Source: Echinometra lucunter
Lineage: Eukaryota > Echinodermata > Echinoidea > Camarodonta > Echinometridae
NCBI GenBank assembly: GCA_029962745.1
Contig: CM057151.1
Coordinates: forward strand, 38,973,136-39,037,135
Length of the DNA stretch: 64,000 nt
Direction of reading: 5' to 3'
Shown here: piece by piece, positions 41,652-45,673 of the stretch
How the letters are laid out: each line of letters begins with the position of its first letter
How positions within the stretch are numbered: position 1 is the first letter of the stretch
Translations under genes and position numbers: made by a program
Notes under the pieces: generated by a model
What the model saw: only the letters and a program-made list of their open reading frames with translations
What the model was told of the DNA's origin: nothing
Databases searched by the model: none

Positions 41652-42416
41652 AGTAATAATGATAATGATAATAATAATAATTAAGAATAATGATATCAGA
41701 GAGAGATAATGGTTCAGTCCAAATATTCACGACTTTGCAAGGAAACTTACATCATGAGTTTGCAAAATGGTTTAGAGTAGTGTTGTTATCTCGAGATGAC
41801 TTCAAAAAGAGATGGGAGGGGAATATGCAGTTATGATGGTAGTCTCATAAAAAATTAAGAATTTGATCAGTTATCACATAACTTCTTGCTGGTATTCCTT
41901 TCATGTTTAAGACGTCATTAGTCTTGGTTAGACTGTATCAGTTGACATGTTTAATTGAGTGTCCTGGCTTTGTAATTGCTATGTTAACACTATAGACATA
42001 GAGGATGCAAGAGATCATTATATATATATTAATTGATGTATTGTATTGCACGTGCTTGGGTGTATTACATACTGCTAAAATCCTGTTTAATGAGCTTTCA
42101 TCTCATTTTTCCTTTCTCCTCTCAACAGGTCAGGTCAGGTCAACAGGTCAACTGTATCAGTTGACATGTTTAATTGAGTGTCCTGGCTTTGTAATTGCTA
42201 TGTTAACACTATAGACATAGAGGATGCAAGAGATCATTATATATATATATATATATATTAATTGATGTATTGTATTGCACGTGCTTGGGTCTATTACATA
42301 CTGCTAAAATCCTGTTTAATGAGCTTTCATCTCATTTTTCCTTTCTCCTCTCAACAGGTCAGGAGGCTCTGCACGAATACTTGAAGACCAAGACAGTCAC
42401 AGTCGAATACAACTGA
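5460..42416 (+). CDS. ALDH1L: 10-formyltetrahydrofolate dehydrogenase, ALDH1L1/ALDH1L2 type (21 coding exons)
   Basis: The enzyme converts 10-formyltetrahydrofolate, NADP+ and water to tetrahydrofolate, CO2 and NADPH, clearing one-carbon units from the folate pool. The 21 exons join in phase to 2706 bases (901 residues plus stop). Domains in order are: formyl hydrolase (about 1-203, His106 in [11 protein letters not shown], Asp142 in WADDGLDTG); the FMT C-terminal-like domain (about 204-310); an acyl-carrier domain (about 325-395, phosphopantetheine Ser354 in GAGSMDV); and aldehyde dehydrogenase (about 420-901, PWNYPL, FTGSTP, Glu671 in LELGGKSP, nucleophile Cys705 in GENCIAAGR). All catalytic residues are intact. 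Many positions ([42 protein letters not shown]) look more like mitochondrial ALDH1L2 than ALDH1L1, as expected for a pre-duplication invertebrate gene. Compartment is uncertain: no presequence follows the chosen ATG. Confidence 0.95.
5587..7902 (+). other. ALDH1L intron 1
   Basis: About 2.3 kb of AT-rich intron. The only clear structure is a two-unit tandem duplication at 6065-6345. Another part (7260-7360) contains inverted copies of a word around AATTCATGCATG. No gene is seen. Confidence 0.85.
6065..6345. repeat. Two-unit 138-bp tandem duplication
   Basis: GTGACCTC..GTGAAACCATAC at 6065 recurs at 6203. Both units continue through GTAACATT.TGCATTTTGAT, AAAATTTAAGAAAAA and GGGAACAAAAT.AAT.ACACATGT. 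Period is 138 bases with moderate divergence, so the duplication is not recent. Confidence 0.8.
7903..8137 (+). CDS. ALDH1L: ALDH1L coding exon 2 (residues 43-121; catalytic His106)
   Basis: Acceptor CTGCGATCAG, donor GTAAGT at 8138. Encodes [22 protein letters not shown] and [19 protein letters not shown], containing the general-acid His106 and the folate-site loop. The GC content is visibly higher than in the flanking introns. Ends within the Trp121 codon. Confidence 0.95.
8149..9063. mobile_element. Inverted-repeat element carrying five 150-bp tandem units with AGGTCA direct repeats
   Basis: The ends are inverted: TTATGCCTCCGCC near 8149 and GGCGGAGGCATAA ending about 9062. A (CCGT)n tract at 8199-8258 is followed by five tandem units starting at CGTTCTCG at 8263, 8413, 8564, 8714 and, more diverged, 8865. 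Each unit contains CGATAACTTAAGAACC, CAAACTTGGC, GGGACAATGATCTGATTAG and AAGGTCAAAGGTCAAGGTCA, a direct repeat of AGGTCA with one-base spacing. The last unit is the most diverged. The long minus-strand reading frames here are only the repeat read as protein. A degenerate relative lies at 49905-50185. Confidence 0.8.
9997..10409 (+). mobile_element. TTAA-flanked MITE, copy 1 (piggyBac-like)
   Basis: Bounded by TTAA on both sides, with perfect 14-base terminal inverted repeats CCCATTCGTGACAG / CTGTCACGAATGGG. The interior has recurrent TTGCCAATTT or TTGGCAAC words. TTAA target sites and CCC..GGG termini are the pattern of non-autonomous piggyBac elements. It encodes no transposase. Confidence 0.88.
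10925..11071 (+). mobile_element. Partial copy of a dispersed TTAA-ending repeat
   Basis: Shares GAATATGAGG, CCCTTTCAGGGGACATT, ACTGACATTGAA, GAAAGCTCA and CCCAGAACTGTAGCTTCTCTTTAA with 33690-34057 and, inverted, with 26484-26870. The left part is missing or too diverged to recognise. Confidence 0.6.
11413..12057. mobile_element. Non-autonomous hAT-like element with 8-bp target duplication
   Basis: GTGTATGA lies directly on both sides (11405-11412 and 12058-12065), an exact 8-base target site duplication. The termini are inverted: CCTGGGTTCTTAA on the left and TTAAGAACAGGGG on the right. Subterminal GGGCC words occur at both ends. The 8-bp duplication and the terminal form fit the hAT superfamily. 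There is no transposase frame in the 645 bases, so it is a deletion derivative. A GT microsatellite and G run lie inside near 11670-11697. Confidence 0.8.
12394..12738. mobile_element. Inverted-repeat MITE (CAAAGCTGTG family)
   Basis: The left end CACAAAGCTGTGCGTAAAG, running on to TTAAGAACGACTT, is matched in inverse by AAGTCATTCTTAAAG...CTTTGCACACAGCTTTGT at the right end. About 40 bases of imperfect terminal inverted repeat flank a non-coding centre. Confidence 0.7.
12934..13216 (+). mobile_element. TTAA-flanked MITE, copy 2 (internally deleted)
   Basis: Same termini and TTAA borders as the copy at 9997, but only 283 bases long. The sequence jumps from the TTTTCAGCATC region directly to CTCTGTCACGAATGGGTTAA, removing about 130 bases. 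Both terminal inverted repeats survive. Confidence 0.88.
13926..14348 (+). mobile_element. TTAA-flanked MITE, copy 3
   Basis: Same family, full length, starting TTAACCCATTCGTGACAG. The right terminus has decayed to GTCACAAATGGTTAA. It lies about 700 bases beyond copy 2 in the same orientation. Confidence 0.87.
14884..15289 (+). mobile_element. Diverged relative of the TTAA MITE family
   Basis: TTAACCCAT on the left and ATGGGTTAA on the right give the same border pattern. Internal words CTGCCAATTTGAACATG, AAAATGGTGATT, CATTGCCAATTTAAAG and CTTTCTGCTCATGTAT are shared with the main family. The rest has diverged strongly. It is an old copy or a sister subfamily. Confidence 0.68.
15849..16236. 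mobile_element. Inverted-repeat element (TGGGCRATTCC family)
   Basis: TGGGCGATTCCGCG at the left end is matched by the inverse of CCGTGGAATTGCCCA at the right end. A related terminus occurs at 22040-22060. The interior is non-coding and AT-rich. Confidence 0.6.
16518..16683 (+). CDS. ALDH1L: ALDH1L coding exon 3 (residues 121-176; catalytic Asp142)
   Basis: Acceptor ATAATTTTAG, donor GTAAGA. Completes Trp121 and encodes [18 protein letters not shown] with catalytic Asp142, then [21 protein letters not shown]. Ends in phase 0. Confidence 0.95.
16838..17010. repeat. ATG/GAT then GAGGAGGAA low-complexity tract
   Basis: Trinucleotide microsatellite (ATG)n passing into a purine-rich GAGGAAGAGG tract just after exon 3. 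It yields long artificial Met-rich and His-rich reading frames that are not genes. Confidence 0.9.
18971..19869. mobile_element. Non-autonomous hAT-like element with 8-bp target duplication
   Basis: ATTAATTC precedes (18963-18970) and follows (19870-19877) the element exactly. The ends are inverted: TAGGGCTGT and ACAGCCCTA. Subterminal clusters of CCGAAC repeats (for example AACCGAACCG) lie within about 120 bases of each end in opposite orientations, the sort of array hAT transposases bind. The interior contains AT-rich sequence and ATCGATTGTAAT-type words near 19390-19450. There is no transposase frame in 899 bases. Confidence 0.88.
19870..20430. repeat. 282-bp tandem duplication, two units
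   Basis: Unit 1 (from 19870) and unit 2 (from 20152) share ACCTATAGCTTTACAATTGC, GATCAATTAATCA, GTTATTGGAAATTT, GGGATGCACCCACCTGTATG, ATACAAGAGCATT and AGGATTAATGA. Flanking sequence left of the hAT-like element (TTGGAAAAGTCTTTTCAAGAT, 18941-18961) is also repeated at about 20130, so the hAT insertion split the array. Confidence 0.85.
20508..21010 (-). mobile_element. TTAA-flanked MITE, AGGCATTGGCTAAC family, copy 1
   Basis: Starts TTAAAGGCATTGGCTAAC and ends with a decayed ATGTTAGCC..TTTAA. The interior matches the copy at 30723-31218 in the opposite orientation, for example ATTCTCAAACTAAGATGAAAC, TGAGTACTTGTATTTG.ACTCA and CAAACATTGGTT.ACATTT.TAATATTTAAA. Confidence 0.82.
21292..22060. mobile_element. 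Element with GTAACGTCAATTACC repeats and TGGGCAATTC-type ends
   Basis: The right end ACGGTAATTGACGTTAC/ GAATTGCCCA and the left end ATGGGTAAATCCACAA form a weak inverted pair related to 15849-16236. The body contains several variants of GTAACGTC.ATTAC (near 21650, 21860 and 22032). No coding potential. Confidence 0.5.
22268..22372 (+). CDS. ALDH1L: ALDH1L coding exon 4 (residues 177-211)
   Basis: Acceptor TTTCATTACAG, donor GTAAGT; exactly 35 codons. Encodes [20 protein letters not shown] and [12 protein letters not shown], the linker into the FMT C-terminal-like domain. Confidence 0.95.
22543..22712. mobile_element. Small inverted-repeat element between exons 4 and 5
   Basis: TCGAAACTCAGTGTAACA at the left is matched in inverse by TTATACTGGGTTTCCA at the right (about 12 of 16 bases). 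Internal CCTTGTTATA and GTTATATCAGGAA repeats are of the kind seen in many invertebrate MITEs. Confidence 0.45.
22829..22918 (+). CDS. ALDH1L: ALDH1L coding exon 5 (residues 212-241)
   Basis: Acceptor GTGATACAG, donor GTATTG; 30 codons. Encodes [18 protein letters not shown] and [11 protein letters not shown], a well-conserved part of the FMT C-terminal-like domain. Confidence 0.95.
22919..23610 (+). other. ALDH1L intron 5
   Basis: 692 bases of AT-rich intron with a strong polypyrimidine tract (CTCTTCCTCCCCTCTCCC) before the next exon. Nothing else recognised. Confidence 0.8.
23611..23745 (+). CDS. ALDH1L: ALDH1L coding exon 6 (residues 242-286)
   Basis: Acceptor CCCCTTACAG, donor GTGAGG; 45 codons. 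Encodes [11 protein letters not shown] and [18 protein letters not shown], the end of the FMT C-terminal-like fold. Confidence 0.94.
23746..24258 (+). other. ALDH1L intron 6
   Basis: 513 bases with GTGAGG donor and CTTACTACAG acceptor. No repeat or gene recognised. Confidence 0.8.
24259..24387 (+). CDS. ALDH1L: ALDH1L coding exon 7 (residues 287-329)
   Basis: Acceptor CTTACTACAG, donor GTATAA; 43 codons. Encodes [16 protein letters not shown] then an acidic linker ([16 protein letters not shown]) leading to the carrier domain. Confidence 0.94.
24388..24821. repeat. GAT/GTG-rich degenerate microsatellite filling intron 7
   Basis: Most of this 434-base intron is imperfect (GAT)n, (GTG)n and GATGATGGTGGTG units from just after the donor to about 24750. 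The acceptor ACTGTTTGTAG at 24821 is intact. Confidence 0.85.
24822..24910 (+). CDS. ALDH1L: ALDH1L coding exon 8 (residues 330-359; carrier Ser354)
   Basis: Acceptor GTTTGTAG, donor GTAGGT. Encodes DIWAGILS...[16 protein letters not shown]. Ser354 in GAGSMDV is the 4'-phosphopantetheine attachment site that lets the arm carry the formyl group between the two catalytic domains. Ends in the Arg359 codon. Confidence 0.95.
24911..25854 (+). other. ALDH1L intron 8
   Basis: 944 bases, AT-rich. No gene or clear transposon recognised. Confidence 0.8.
25855..25996 (+). CDS. ALDH1L: ALDH1L coding exon 9 (residues 359-406)
   Basis: Acceptor CTGTCTACCTAG, donor GTAAGT. Encodes [20 protein letters not shown] and [16 protein letters not shown]: the rest of the carrier domain and the start of the linker to the dehydrogenase. 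Ends in phase 0. A (TAG)n stretch lies just downstream at 26035. Confidence 0.95.
26484..26870 (-). mobile_element. Dispersed TTAA-ending repeat, inverted copy
   Basis: TTAAGGAGAAGCTTTGAGTTCTGGG, then GAGCTTTCTCATTCTTTCCATG, CCCTCATATTGGAAATATGAC, AGTGAACTTCTTATCA and CTAACTCTCCCAGTTGCTTTGGAAC are the inverse of the copy at 33690-34057. It occupies most of intron 9. Confidence 0.75.
26925..27107 (+). CDS. ALDH1L: ALDH1L coding exon 10 (residues 407-467)
   Basis: Acceptor TTTCCTTCTAG, donor GTGAGC; 61 codons. Encodes [20 protein letters not shown], the start of the aldehyde dehydrogenase domain, through [17 protein letters not shown] and TDRAVAAAK. Confidence 0.95.
27148..27330 (+). mobile_element. 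tRNA-derived SINE
   Basis: A degenerate A-box region (TGACCTAATCAATAAACC) is followed by a clear B box, AGGGTTCAAGTCCC, then AATGCTCTTTGGCAAGACATTAAT, the conserved post-tRNA core also seen at 45937-46115 and 29653. Confidence 0.65.
27545..27716. mobile_element. GGCCC..TTGCATAAAACTTACCAT inverted-repeat MITE, copy 1
   Basis: The left end GGCCCCTTTGCATAAAACTT and the right end TTTTATTCACCGGGGCCC are inverted. ACCATTGATGGT and ACCATTAATGGT lie just inside. The interior (AGTGGTAACTTC, TTGATTGGCTATTGAGCA) matches the copy at 33524-33688. Confidence 0.78.
27733..28190. mobile_element. Composite foldback element in intron 10
   Basis: ATATGACACCTA..ATAGATC near 27739 is inverted at GATCTATTTTTAGGTGTCATAT near 27984. 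Immediately right, 28018-28172 forms a near-complete hairpin: AATGAATG, GCAATGGACAGAATATTTCAT and GATCCATTCAAC are mirrored around about 28100. This may be two overlapping inverted-repeat elements. It contains CpG-rich sequence near 27880-27970 unlike the flanks. Confidence 0.65.
28208..28272 (+). CDS. ALDH1L: ALDH1L coding exon 11 (residues 468-489)
   Basis: Acceptor CTGTATACAG, donor GTAAGA; 65 bases. Encodes [20 protein letters not shown], the first helix pair of the dehydrogenase. Ends in the Lys489 codon. Confidence 0.94.
28289..28382. mobile_element. 94-bp TTAA-flanked mini inverted-repeat element
   Basis: TTAACTGGTTGAACAC on the left and GTGCTCAACGGGTTAA on the right match in inverse at 13 of 16 positions, with TTAA at both borders. 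The centre is GC-richer than the intron. It starts only 16 bases after the exon 11 donor. Confidence 0.55.
28383..29041 (+). other. ALDH1L intron 11, remainder
   Basis: About 660 bases of AT-rich intron ending in a T-rich tract and ATGCTACAG acceptor. No further feature recognised. Confidence 0.78.
29042..29192 (+). CDS. ALDH1L: ALDH1L coding exon 12 (residues 489-539)
   Basis: Acceptor TTATGCTACAG, donor GTAGGT. Encodes [37 protein letters not shown] and [12 protein letters not shown], all strongly conserved. Ends in phase 0. Confidence 0.95.
29441..29597. mobile_element. GGGCCCGTTGCATAAAA inverted-repeat MITE
   Basis: GGGGCCCGTTGCATAAAACTT and the inverse AAGTTTTATGCAACAGGCCCC close the element. 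TTTGCCAGA/TCTGGCAAA repeats lie inside. It shares only its termini with the copies at 27545 and 33524, so it is a different subfamily or an exchange of interior sequence. Confidence 0.8.
29653..29779 (+). mobile_element. tRNA-derived SINE, copy A (left of MITE copy 4)
   Basis: GTGGTCAAGTGGTTTAAGGC (A-box side), GGGGTTAAATCCCC (B box) and TGCCCTTGAGCAAAGCATTTTATC. More than 90 percent of its last 100 bases reappear at 30184-30290. Confidence 0.72.
29779..30178 (-). mobile_element. TTAA-flanked MITE, copy 4 (reverse orientation)
   Basis: Same family as 9997-10409 but inverted, flanked by TTAA at 29779-29782 and 30175-30178. The left terminus reads CCCCTTCGTGACA and the right CTGTCACAAATGGG. 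It sits between two near-identical SINE segments. Confidence 0.87.
30179..30300 (+). mobile_element. tRNA-derived SINE, copy B (right of MITE copy 4)
   Basis: Begins within the tRNA-like part (AGGCGCTTGACTGTACACAC) and continues through GGGGTTAAAGCCCC and TGCCCTTGAGCAAAGCATTT to CATACATTAAATAAATCG. Lacks the A-box side present in copy A. Confidence 0.7.
30723..31218 (+). mobile_element. TTAA-flanked MITE, AGGCATTGGCTAAC family, copy 2
   Basis: TTAAAGGCATTGGCTAAC on the left and GTTAGCCAATGCCTTTAA on the right are perfect 14-base inverted ends between TTAA sites. The centre carries a CpG-rich segment (GCGCATGCGCACATG...ACGCGGCGG) absent from, or much reduced in, the copy at 20508. Confidence 0.88.
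31322..31392 (+). CDS. ALDH1L: ALDH1L coding exon 13 (residues 540-563)
   Basis: Acceptor TTTGTATGCAG, donor GTAAGA; 71 bases. Encodes [20 protein letters not shown] then EPLG, preceding the PWN motif. Ends in the Gly563 codon. Confidence 0.94.
31427..31690. mobile_element. AGACCAATCC inverted-repeat MITE
   Basis: AGACCAATCCCGCTTATCG, followed by TGGGGGCAGC, is matched in inverse by GCTGCCCACAAATCGATTC..GGATTGGTCT. The 264-base interior is GC-richer than the intron and non-coding. No clear target duplication. Confidence 0.75.
32111..32304 (+). CDS. ALDH1L: ALDH1L coding exon 14 (residues 563-628; PWN motif)
   Basis: Acceptor CCCCTCACAG, donor GTAAGG. Encodes [40 protein letters not shown] and [13 protein letters not shown]. 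This includes the PWNYPL substrate/cofactor loop and the NADP-binding KPAQVTP segment. GC-rich relative to the introns. Confidence 0.96.
32344..32783 (+). mobile_element. Poly(A)-tailed retroposed insertion
   Basis: An AATTATAA word lies at both ends (32344-32351 and 32776-32783). The right copy directly follows CCCAATAAAACTTG and about twelve A residues, that is, a poly(A) signal and tail. This is the signature of LINE-mediated insertion of an RNA copy. The 5' content is not recognised; it may be a LINE 3' end or processed transcript. The insertion lies in an otherwise GAT/AAT-rich intron stretch. Confidence 0.5.
33524..33688. mobile_element. GGTCCCATTGCATAAAACTTACCAT MITE, copy 2
   Basis: GGGTCCCATTGCATAAAACTT and the inverse TTTATGCAACAGGACCC are its ends. 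The interior (TGGTAACTTTGCCATCAGTGG, TTGGCTGTTGAGCAATGTTACC) matches 27545-27716. Confidence 0.8.
33690..34057 (+). mobile_element. Dispersed TTAA-ending repeat, forward copy
   Basis: Fullest copy of the family also found at 26484 (inverted) and 10925 (partial). It runs from about CAATCATAATGAGAAAGAAC to CTCAAGCTTCTCTTTAA, immediately beside the preceding MITE. It ends only about 41 bases before exon 15. Confidence 0.75.
34099..34192 (+). CDS. ALDH1L: ALDH1L coding exon 15 (residues 628-659)
   Basis: Acceptor TTGATTTTCAG, donor GTAAGT. Encodes [20 protein letters not shown], containing the cofactor-binding GSTP turn, then IGMQIMK. Ends in the Ser659 codon. Confidence 0.95.
34495..34575. repeat. 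TTCAATTCAG/CTCAG minisatellite
   Basis: Tandem five-base variants (TTCAA, TTCAG, CTCAG) over about 80 bases in intron 15. The rest of the 618-base intron shows no other feature. Confidence 0.85.
34811..34910 (+). CDS. ALDH1L: ALDH1L coding exon 16 (residues 659-692; Glu671)
   Basis: Acceptor TTTGCTACAG, donor GTCAGT. Encodes [20 protein letters not shown] then [13 protein letters not shown]. Glu671 in LELGGKSP is the conserved general base of aldehyde dehydrogenases. Ends in phase 0. Confidence 0.95.
34911..36010 (+). other. ALDH1L intron 16
   Basis: 1.1 kb intron with an A run at 35090, a C run at 35761-35780 and no recognised transposon or gene. Confidence 0.8.
36011..36109 (+). CDS. ALDH1L: ALDH1L coding exon 17 (residues 693-725; catalytic Cys705)
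   Basis: Acceptor TTTGTGGTAG, donor GTAAGT; 33 codons. Encodes [20 protein letters not shown]; Cys705 in GENC is the dehydrogenase nucleophile. The rest ([13 protein letters not shown]) is canonical. Confidence 0.96.
36595..36745. repeat. TTTA/TTCA microsatellite upstream of exon 18
   Basis: T-rich TTTATTTA and TTCATTCA array ending 25 bases before the exon 18 acceptor, so it partly supplies that exon's pyrimidine-rich context. Confidence 0.9.
36771..36936 (+). CDS. ALDH1L: ALDH1L coding exon 18 (residues 726-781)
   Basis: Acceptor GTTTTATCAG, donor at 36937 reading GTCTGG, weaker than the GTRAG donors elsewhere in the gene. Encodes [40 protein letters not shown] and QADMPG. Ends in phase 1. 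CAGGTCTG occurs at both ends of the following intron. Confidence 0.92.
37367..37775 (+). mobile_element. TTAA-flanked MITE, copy 5 (right end truncated)
   Basis: Starts TTAACCCATTCGTGACAG. The right terminus stops at CTGTCACGAAT and runs into a short duplication, GAATTACACGTGACT twice, so GGGTTAA is lost. Contains an open 95-codon frame (37501) shared with copy 7. Confidence 0.87.
37964..38069 (+). CDS. ALDH1L: ALDH1L coding exon 19 (residues 781-816)
   Basis: Acceptor TTGTTTACAG, donor GTATGA. Encodes [20 protein letters not shown] then [14 protein letters not shown], including the cofactor-ribose-binding Glu of EESFGP. Ends in the Ser816 codon. Confidence 0.95.
38733..39186. mobile_element. 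GGNCCAGTATTCA inverted-repeat element
   Basis: The left end GTCCAGTATTCAATTCAATAC is mirrored by GTATTGAACTGAATACTGGCC at the right. AGTAAAATGCCTTAAC and GTTAAGTATTTTACTTTAG words recur inside in opposite senses. It lies 26 bases before the next foldback. Confidence 0.75.
39212..39760. mobile_element. 549-bp TTAA-flanked foldback element
   Basis: TTAAAGGGTAAGTCCATCC at the left and GGGTGGACTTTCCCTTTAA at the right are followed inward by about 230 bases of near-perfect inverted repeat. Shared words include GAGATAAATTTGAACAGCAT, CAAAATCGGTCAAAGAATAAG, GCAAATTGGCAACACTGATG and CATGAAATTTCACATTTTCTC. It has a centre of about 80 bases. A transcript would form a long hairpin. It ends 62 bases before exon 20. 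Confidence 0.88.
39823..40022 (+). CDS. ALDH1L: ALDH1L coding exon 20 (residues 816-883)
   Basis: Acceptor CCTCTTCCAG, donor GTAAGT. Encodes [40 protein letters not shown] and [15 protein letters not shown], the C-terminal oligomerisation and catalytic-loop region. This is the most GC-rich exon. Ends in phase 1. Confidence 0.96.
40106..40516 (-). mobile_element. TTAA MITE, copy 6 (old, reverse orientation)
   Basis: Recognisable from GGTCCACATTGTGCGGTTTGG, ATACCAAATACGTGAGCA, GGCAACTTTTTAACTC and GTGTTGCCAATTTGAAGAA. The borders have decayed to TTCA. Confidence 0.8.
40674..41470. mobile_element. GGTATTCTGAG inverted-repeat element, about 0.8 kb
   Basis: CTAGGCGGTATTCTGAG at the left and the inverse CTCAGAATACCACCCCAG at the right. 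Inside both ends are repeated ATTTTATCT/AGATAAAAT modules, and a second GGTATTCTGAGA lies near 40742 with its inverse at about 41363. The interior is non-coding. The same terminus type (CAGTATTCTGATAA) closes the element at 57496. Confidence 0.8.
41557..41690. repeat. (GGT)n(GAT)n microsatellite
   Basis: Nine or so GGT units pass into more than 20 GAT units, then AAT-rich variants. It generates poly-Asp and poly-His frames that are not genes. Confidence 0.95.
41932..42357 (+). repeat. Tandem duplication of the intron 20 3' end, including its splice acceptor
   Basis: Copy 1 (41932-42128 plus following GTCAGG) and copy 2 (42151-42357) are almost identical from ACTGTATCAGTTGACATG to CTTTCTCCTCTCAACAG. 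The main difference is the AT microsatellite, about 10 bases longer in copy 2. The junction is GTCAGGTCAGGTCAACAGGTCA, built from the first bases of exon 21. Both copies carry a full polypyrimidine tract and AG. Confidence 0.93.
42358..42416 (+). CDS. ALDH1L: ALDH1L coding exon 21, C-terminus and stop (residues 883-901)
   Basis: Acceptor CTCCTCTCAACAG ends at 42357. Encodes [18 protein letters not shown] and TGA at 42414-42416. The family normally ends ...TVTxEY, so there is one extra Asn. Use of the duplicate acceptor at 42127-42128 would replace this end. Confidence 0.95.
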
Positions 42417-45400
42417 GGAAATGTTGACCCGACCTGTTTTCCACTTCTGACACACTAGTTCTGTCTTAGCCTTGTCCCGAAGATATCTGTACTTTCTCTG
42501 GACTAGGGGCTTTTAAGACCTGGACTTGTTTACTTAACCATGATGCAAAATTAGTTAATAATTATAAAATCATGACATTTCTTGGCAAGAAAAATATTCA
42601 TGCTTTTACAATGTGTCAATTTCCCTTTCTCCGTTCATGCATATTTTTGGAAGGTACCTGTATATCATTTCTCAGTACTTTTCTTTTATGTATAGACATT
42701 ACTATAGAGAAGGTGAAACAGAAATTTTGTTTCTGTAGGCAGTGAAAGGCATGTGAAATTACCTACAACAGATTGAGTTTGGTTAGGTTATTAGTTTAAC
42801 AGCAAAAAGATATACTTAATAAGTACAAAGATTCGAGCAATGCAGTTTTTAATGAAGATATTAATAAATTGAAACTTTCCCTAGAAAAGTTGCTGTCTCA
42901 GATAACTATATCTTACTCTTTATACTAAGTGTAGTTGTTATAGCCATTTTACTTTTTAAACTTTGATTTTTAGAGACATTCCTCTCTAATGCTTAAATTT
43001 ATTTTCGATCCATTTTATATTTACAAATTCTATTTGGAGATTTAGAATTTCTCTGACCTTGTGTCGATAATAATCATGATGGATTATAGCAACAAAAATT
43101 GTTATTTTGTTGATCATGATATGTTGTTTCTAATTTAGATTGAAATAAAAATCTAGTTGGCAAGGTCAAGGTCACCAGGCATGAGTTACATTTTGTCATT
43201 ACAAATTCTATTCACAATTCACAAAGTATTAACAGTTTCTTTGTCTTTTAACAGAGGGTACGTATACATGTATGTAGATTAAATCATCCTGCAAATATCT
43301 TTTCAGTCCATGGGTCCCTTGTCATTAAGAAGAGAATGATTGAATTTCATTAAGCACAAATCTTCTTTTATTTATTGTGCATAAACTCATGATTGGTTGG
43401 GAACTGAATACTAATTTGGACCAATACCAACTTTAGGGCAAAGAACGAATGTGTGACCACTTGACGATTTGTAGTCACAATAGTGTGTTAGAATTAGGCG
43501 CTACCAAAGATATTTTTAGTTAATAGCAAGTTACTTCATTCATTGTATTCTCTGAGTGTAATAAGTTCTATTTTGTTTTGCTCAGTGCAAAATAACTTTA
43601 TGGGAATATGATGATATATGTAACTACAGCAATATATTACAGTTGTGGCTTTTCTCTTTTGATGTATGGCAATTTGAAGAAGAGATTGTGCAAGATGCAG
43701 AAATGAACTGGTGGAAAAGCTTTCAGTCATCTTTTGATAAACATCCTCAAATATTGGCATAAGAATCTGTTTACGTTTGTTCATTTTGCTTATTGGTGAG
43801 TTCATGAACTTTTCCATAACCCAAAAGATTGTTTTTACGCATACATGAACAAAATTCACACATTTTCAGAATTCAGATGCTGCATATTCATGAAAATAAT
43901 CTGCATGTGTGCCTACAATTTCACTGCACCTTCTTCACTTCTTTAATGCACCATTTAAAGAAGGTAGTATTTAAGTAGATTGGGATTCAATTTAACTTGA
44001 AATTTGGCATTTTAATTTTGTTTTTAATGATGCAAGTAATTTACATGCAAAATTTAATGCAGGGATGATGGCAGTAATGGCGTGTATATCCTCTCCTTTG
44101 CCTTCTGTAGAACTTCCATGTGTATGGGGGCTTGTGCAGTGAACTTGCCTTATAAATGGATTATTTTAACAAATATGAGAATTTTATTTGATTTATTAGG
44201 GTTGTTGATTTGAAAAACCATTTCTGTTGTAAAAGAAAATGTGCGTGTGATAACTAAGAAAGCTATGTGTCACTTTAAGAAAAGAAAACTGAGATTGCAT
44301 GTATGTACATAAGAAGAAAAAACATACATAATTTTCAAGCTTGTAGATATCAAAGGGCTCTTGAAAATATGGCATTTATATTTTTATCACAACGGTATTA
44401 TTCATGATGTGTTTCAAGATGTATTTTGTGTGACGTGTAGTTTGGGATTTGTCAATACTGCCCTCTACATTTTGTGTGCAGCTATCTTTTTCATGAATGC
44501 AGCTGCCATTATCATTTCTAGACTTAGTTTCATTATTGCTCATGCAGTCGTGTTGAAGAATATTCCCTGCTTCAGAATGCTAAAGCCCCAAGTCATGAAG
44601 TCGTGACTTGGTCGTATTTGCTCTATGCAGCTGCCAGCAGAAATTGAACCAAAACAACTGCTTTGTGGCATTGCTTTGAATACATAATTGTTTTGTATAC
44701 ATTCTCTTTTGTTCCCACTGTATATGGATCTTTCTTAACAGTGATCAGTTTTCCATGAAAACAATTGATATAGTCTGAACCTCCGGTGAGGAAATACGCA
44801 ATTCGAAAATATTGAAAATTGGGAGATAGCCTTGATGAATCCAAACAAATGCCAGATGGTTGTGGTTTGATTCATGCTTTGCCACCAGGAGTGAATAATG
44901 CCACTGTATTTGACAGACCACCACTGAAAAGAATACATTTTTCATACATTTTGGTAGTATGATTAATCTGGAGAGAAAAAAAAATAAGAATGTGTACTTC
45001 TCCCCCTCCTCTTATCTTAATTACTTTATTATATTCATATTTCTAATACAATTCTACATTTGCATCTACTTGTTTATTTTCATTTTTTATGTATTTTTCT
45101 TTGTATTTCATTTCTTCACATTCTTCCATTTATTATTCAGAGGATTTACCTGGAAAGCAATTATTCCATTTCACCCACTTGCAATATTTTCCCCTTCTTT
45201 TTCTATATGAGCACACAGGATGTTGCCTGTGAAAGAAATGTTAAATACAATTTGAAAATTTCCTGTCTTTTCCGCTCGTAATGAATAAGTTTTAAAATGA
45301 TCATCATCTTTGTAGATCGATCTGAGATCTGTATGAGTTTGGTACAGTACAGCATTTCATAGTATGATGCTATGGAAAGGTTCTGATATTCATGTTTGCA

Positions 45401-45673
45401 GGGAAAAATTTTGATATTTCGTGTACCTATACGATTACTTTTATTTTTAATGTCATGTCATCACAAAATGTGATTTTCGTATGTCGACTGTGATTAGTAA
45501 TAGACTCTGTGTGTGTGTAGGAATTAAGATACGTGTACCACCCATTATGAGATATGAAATGTATCATTGCCTTAGTAATATATGAAAACACTTGTAACAT
45601 CCTGTAAAAAGCCAATTATTTGTGTGAAAAGAACATAAAAATTGACAATAAAATCAAACCTGATCTCAATAAA
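42417..45673 (+). other. Probable ALDH1L 3' UTR and downstream sequence
   Basis: About 3.2 kb of AT-rich, largely repeat-free sequence after the stop, with no recognised gene. AATAAA signals occur at 43144-43149, 45647-45652 and 45668-45673. The last pair, followed by TTGTGTTTTTCTGTG, is the best candidate for a distal poly(A) site. The real 3' end is not determinable without transcripts. Confidence 0.5.

Noticed and set aside
41448..41730. Poly-Asp and poly-His frames
   Set aside because: They are produced by the GGT/GAT microsatellite; no start context or homology.
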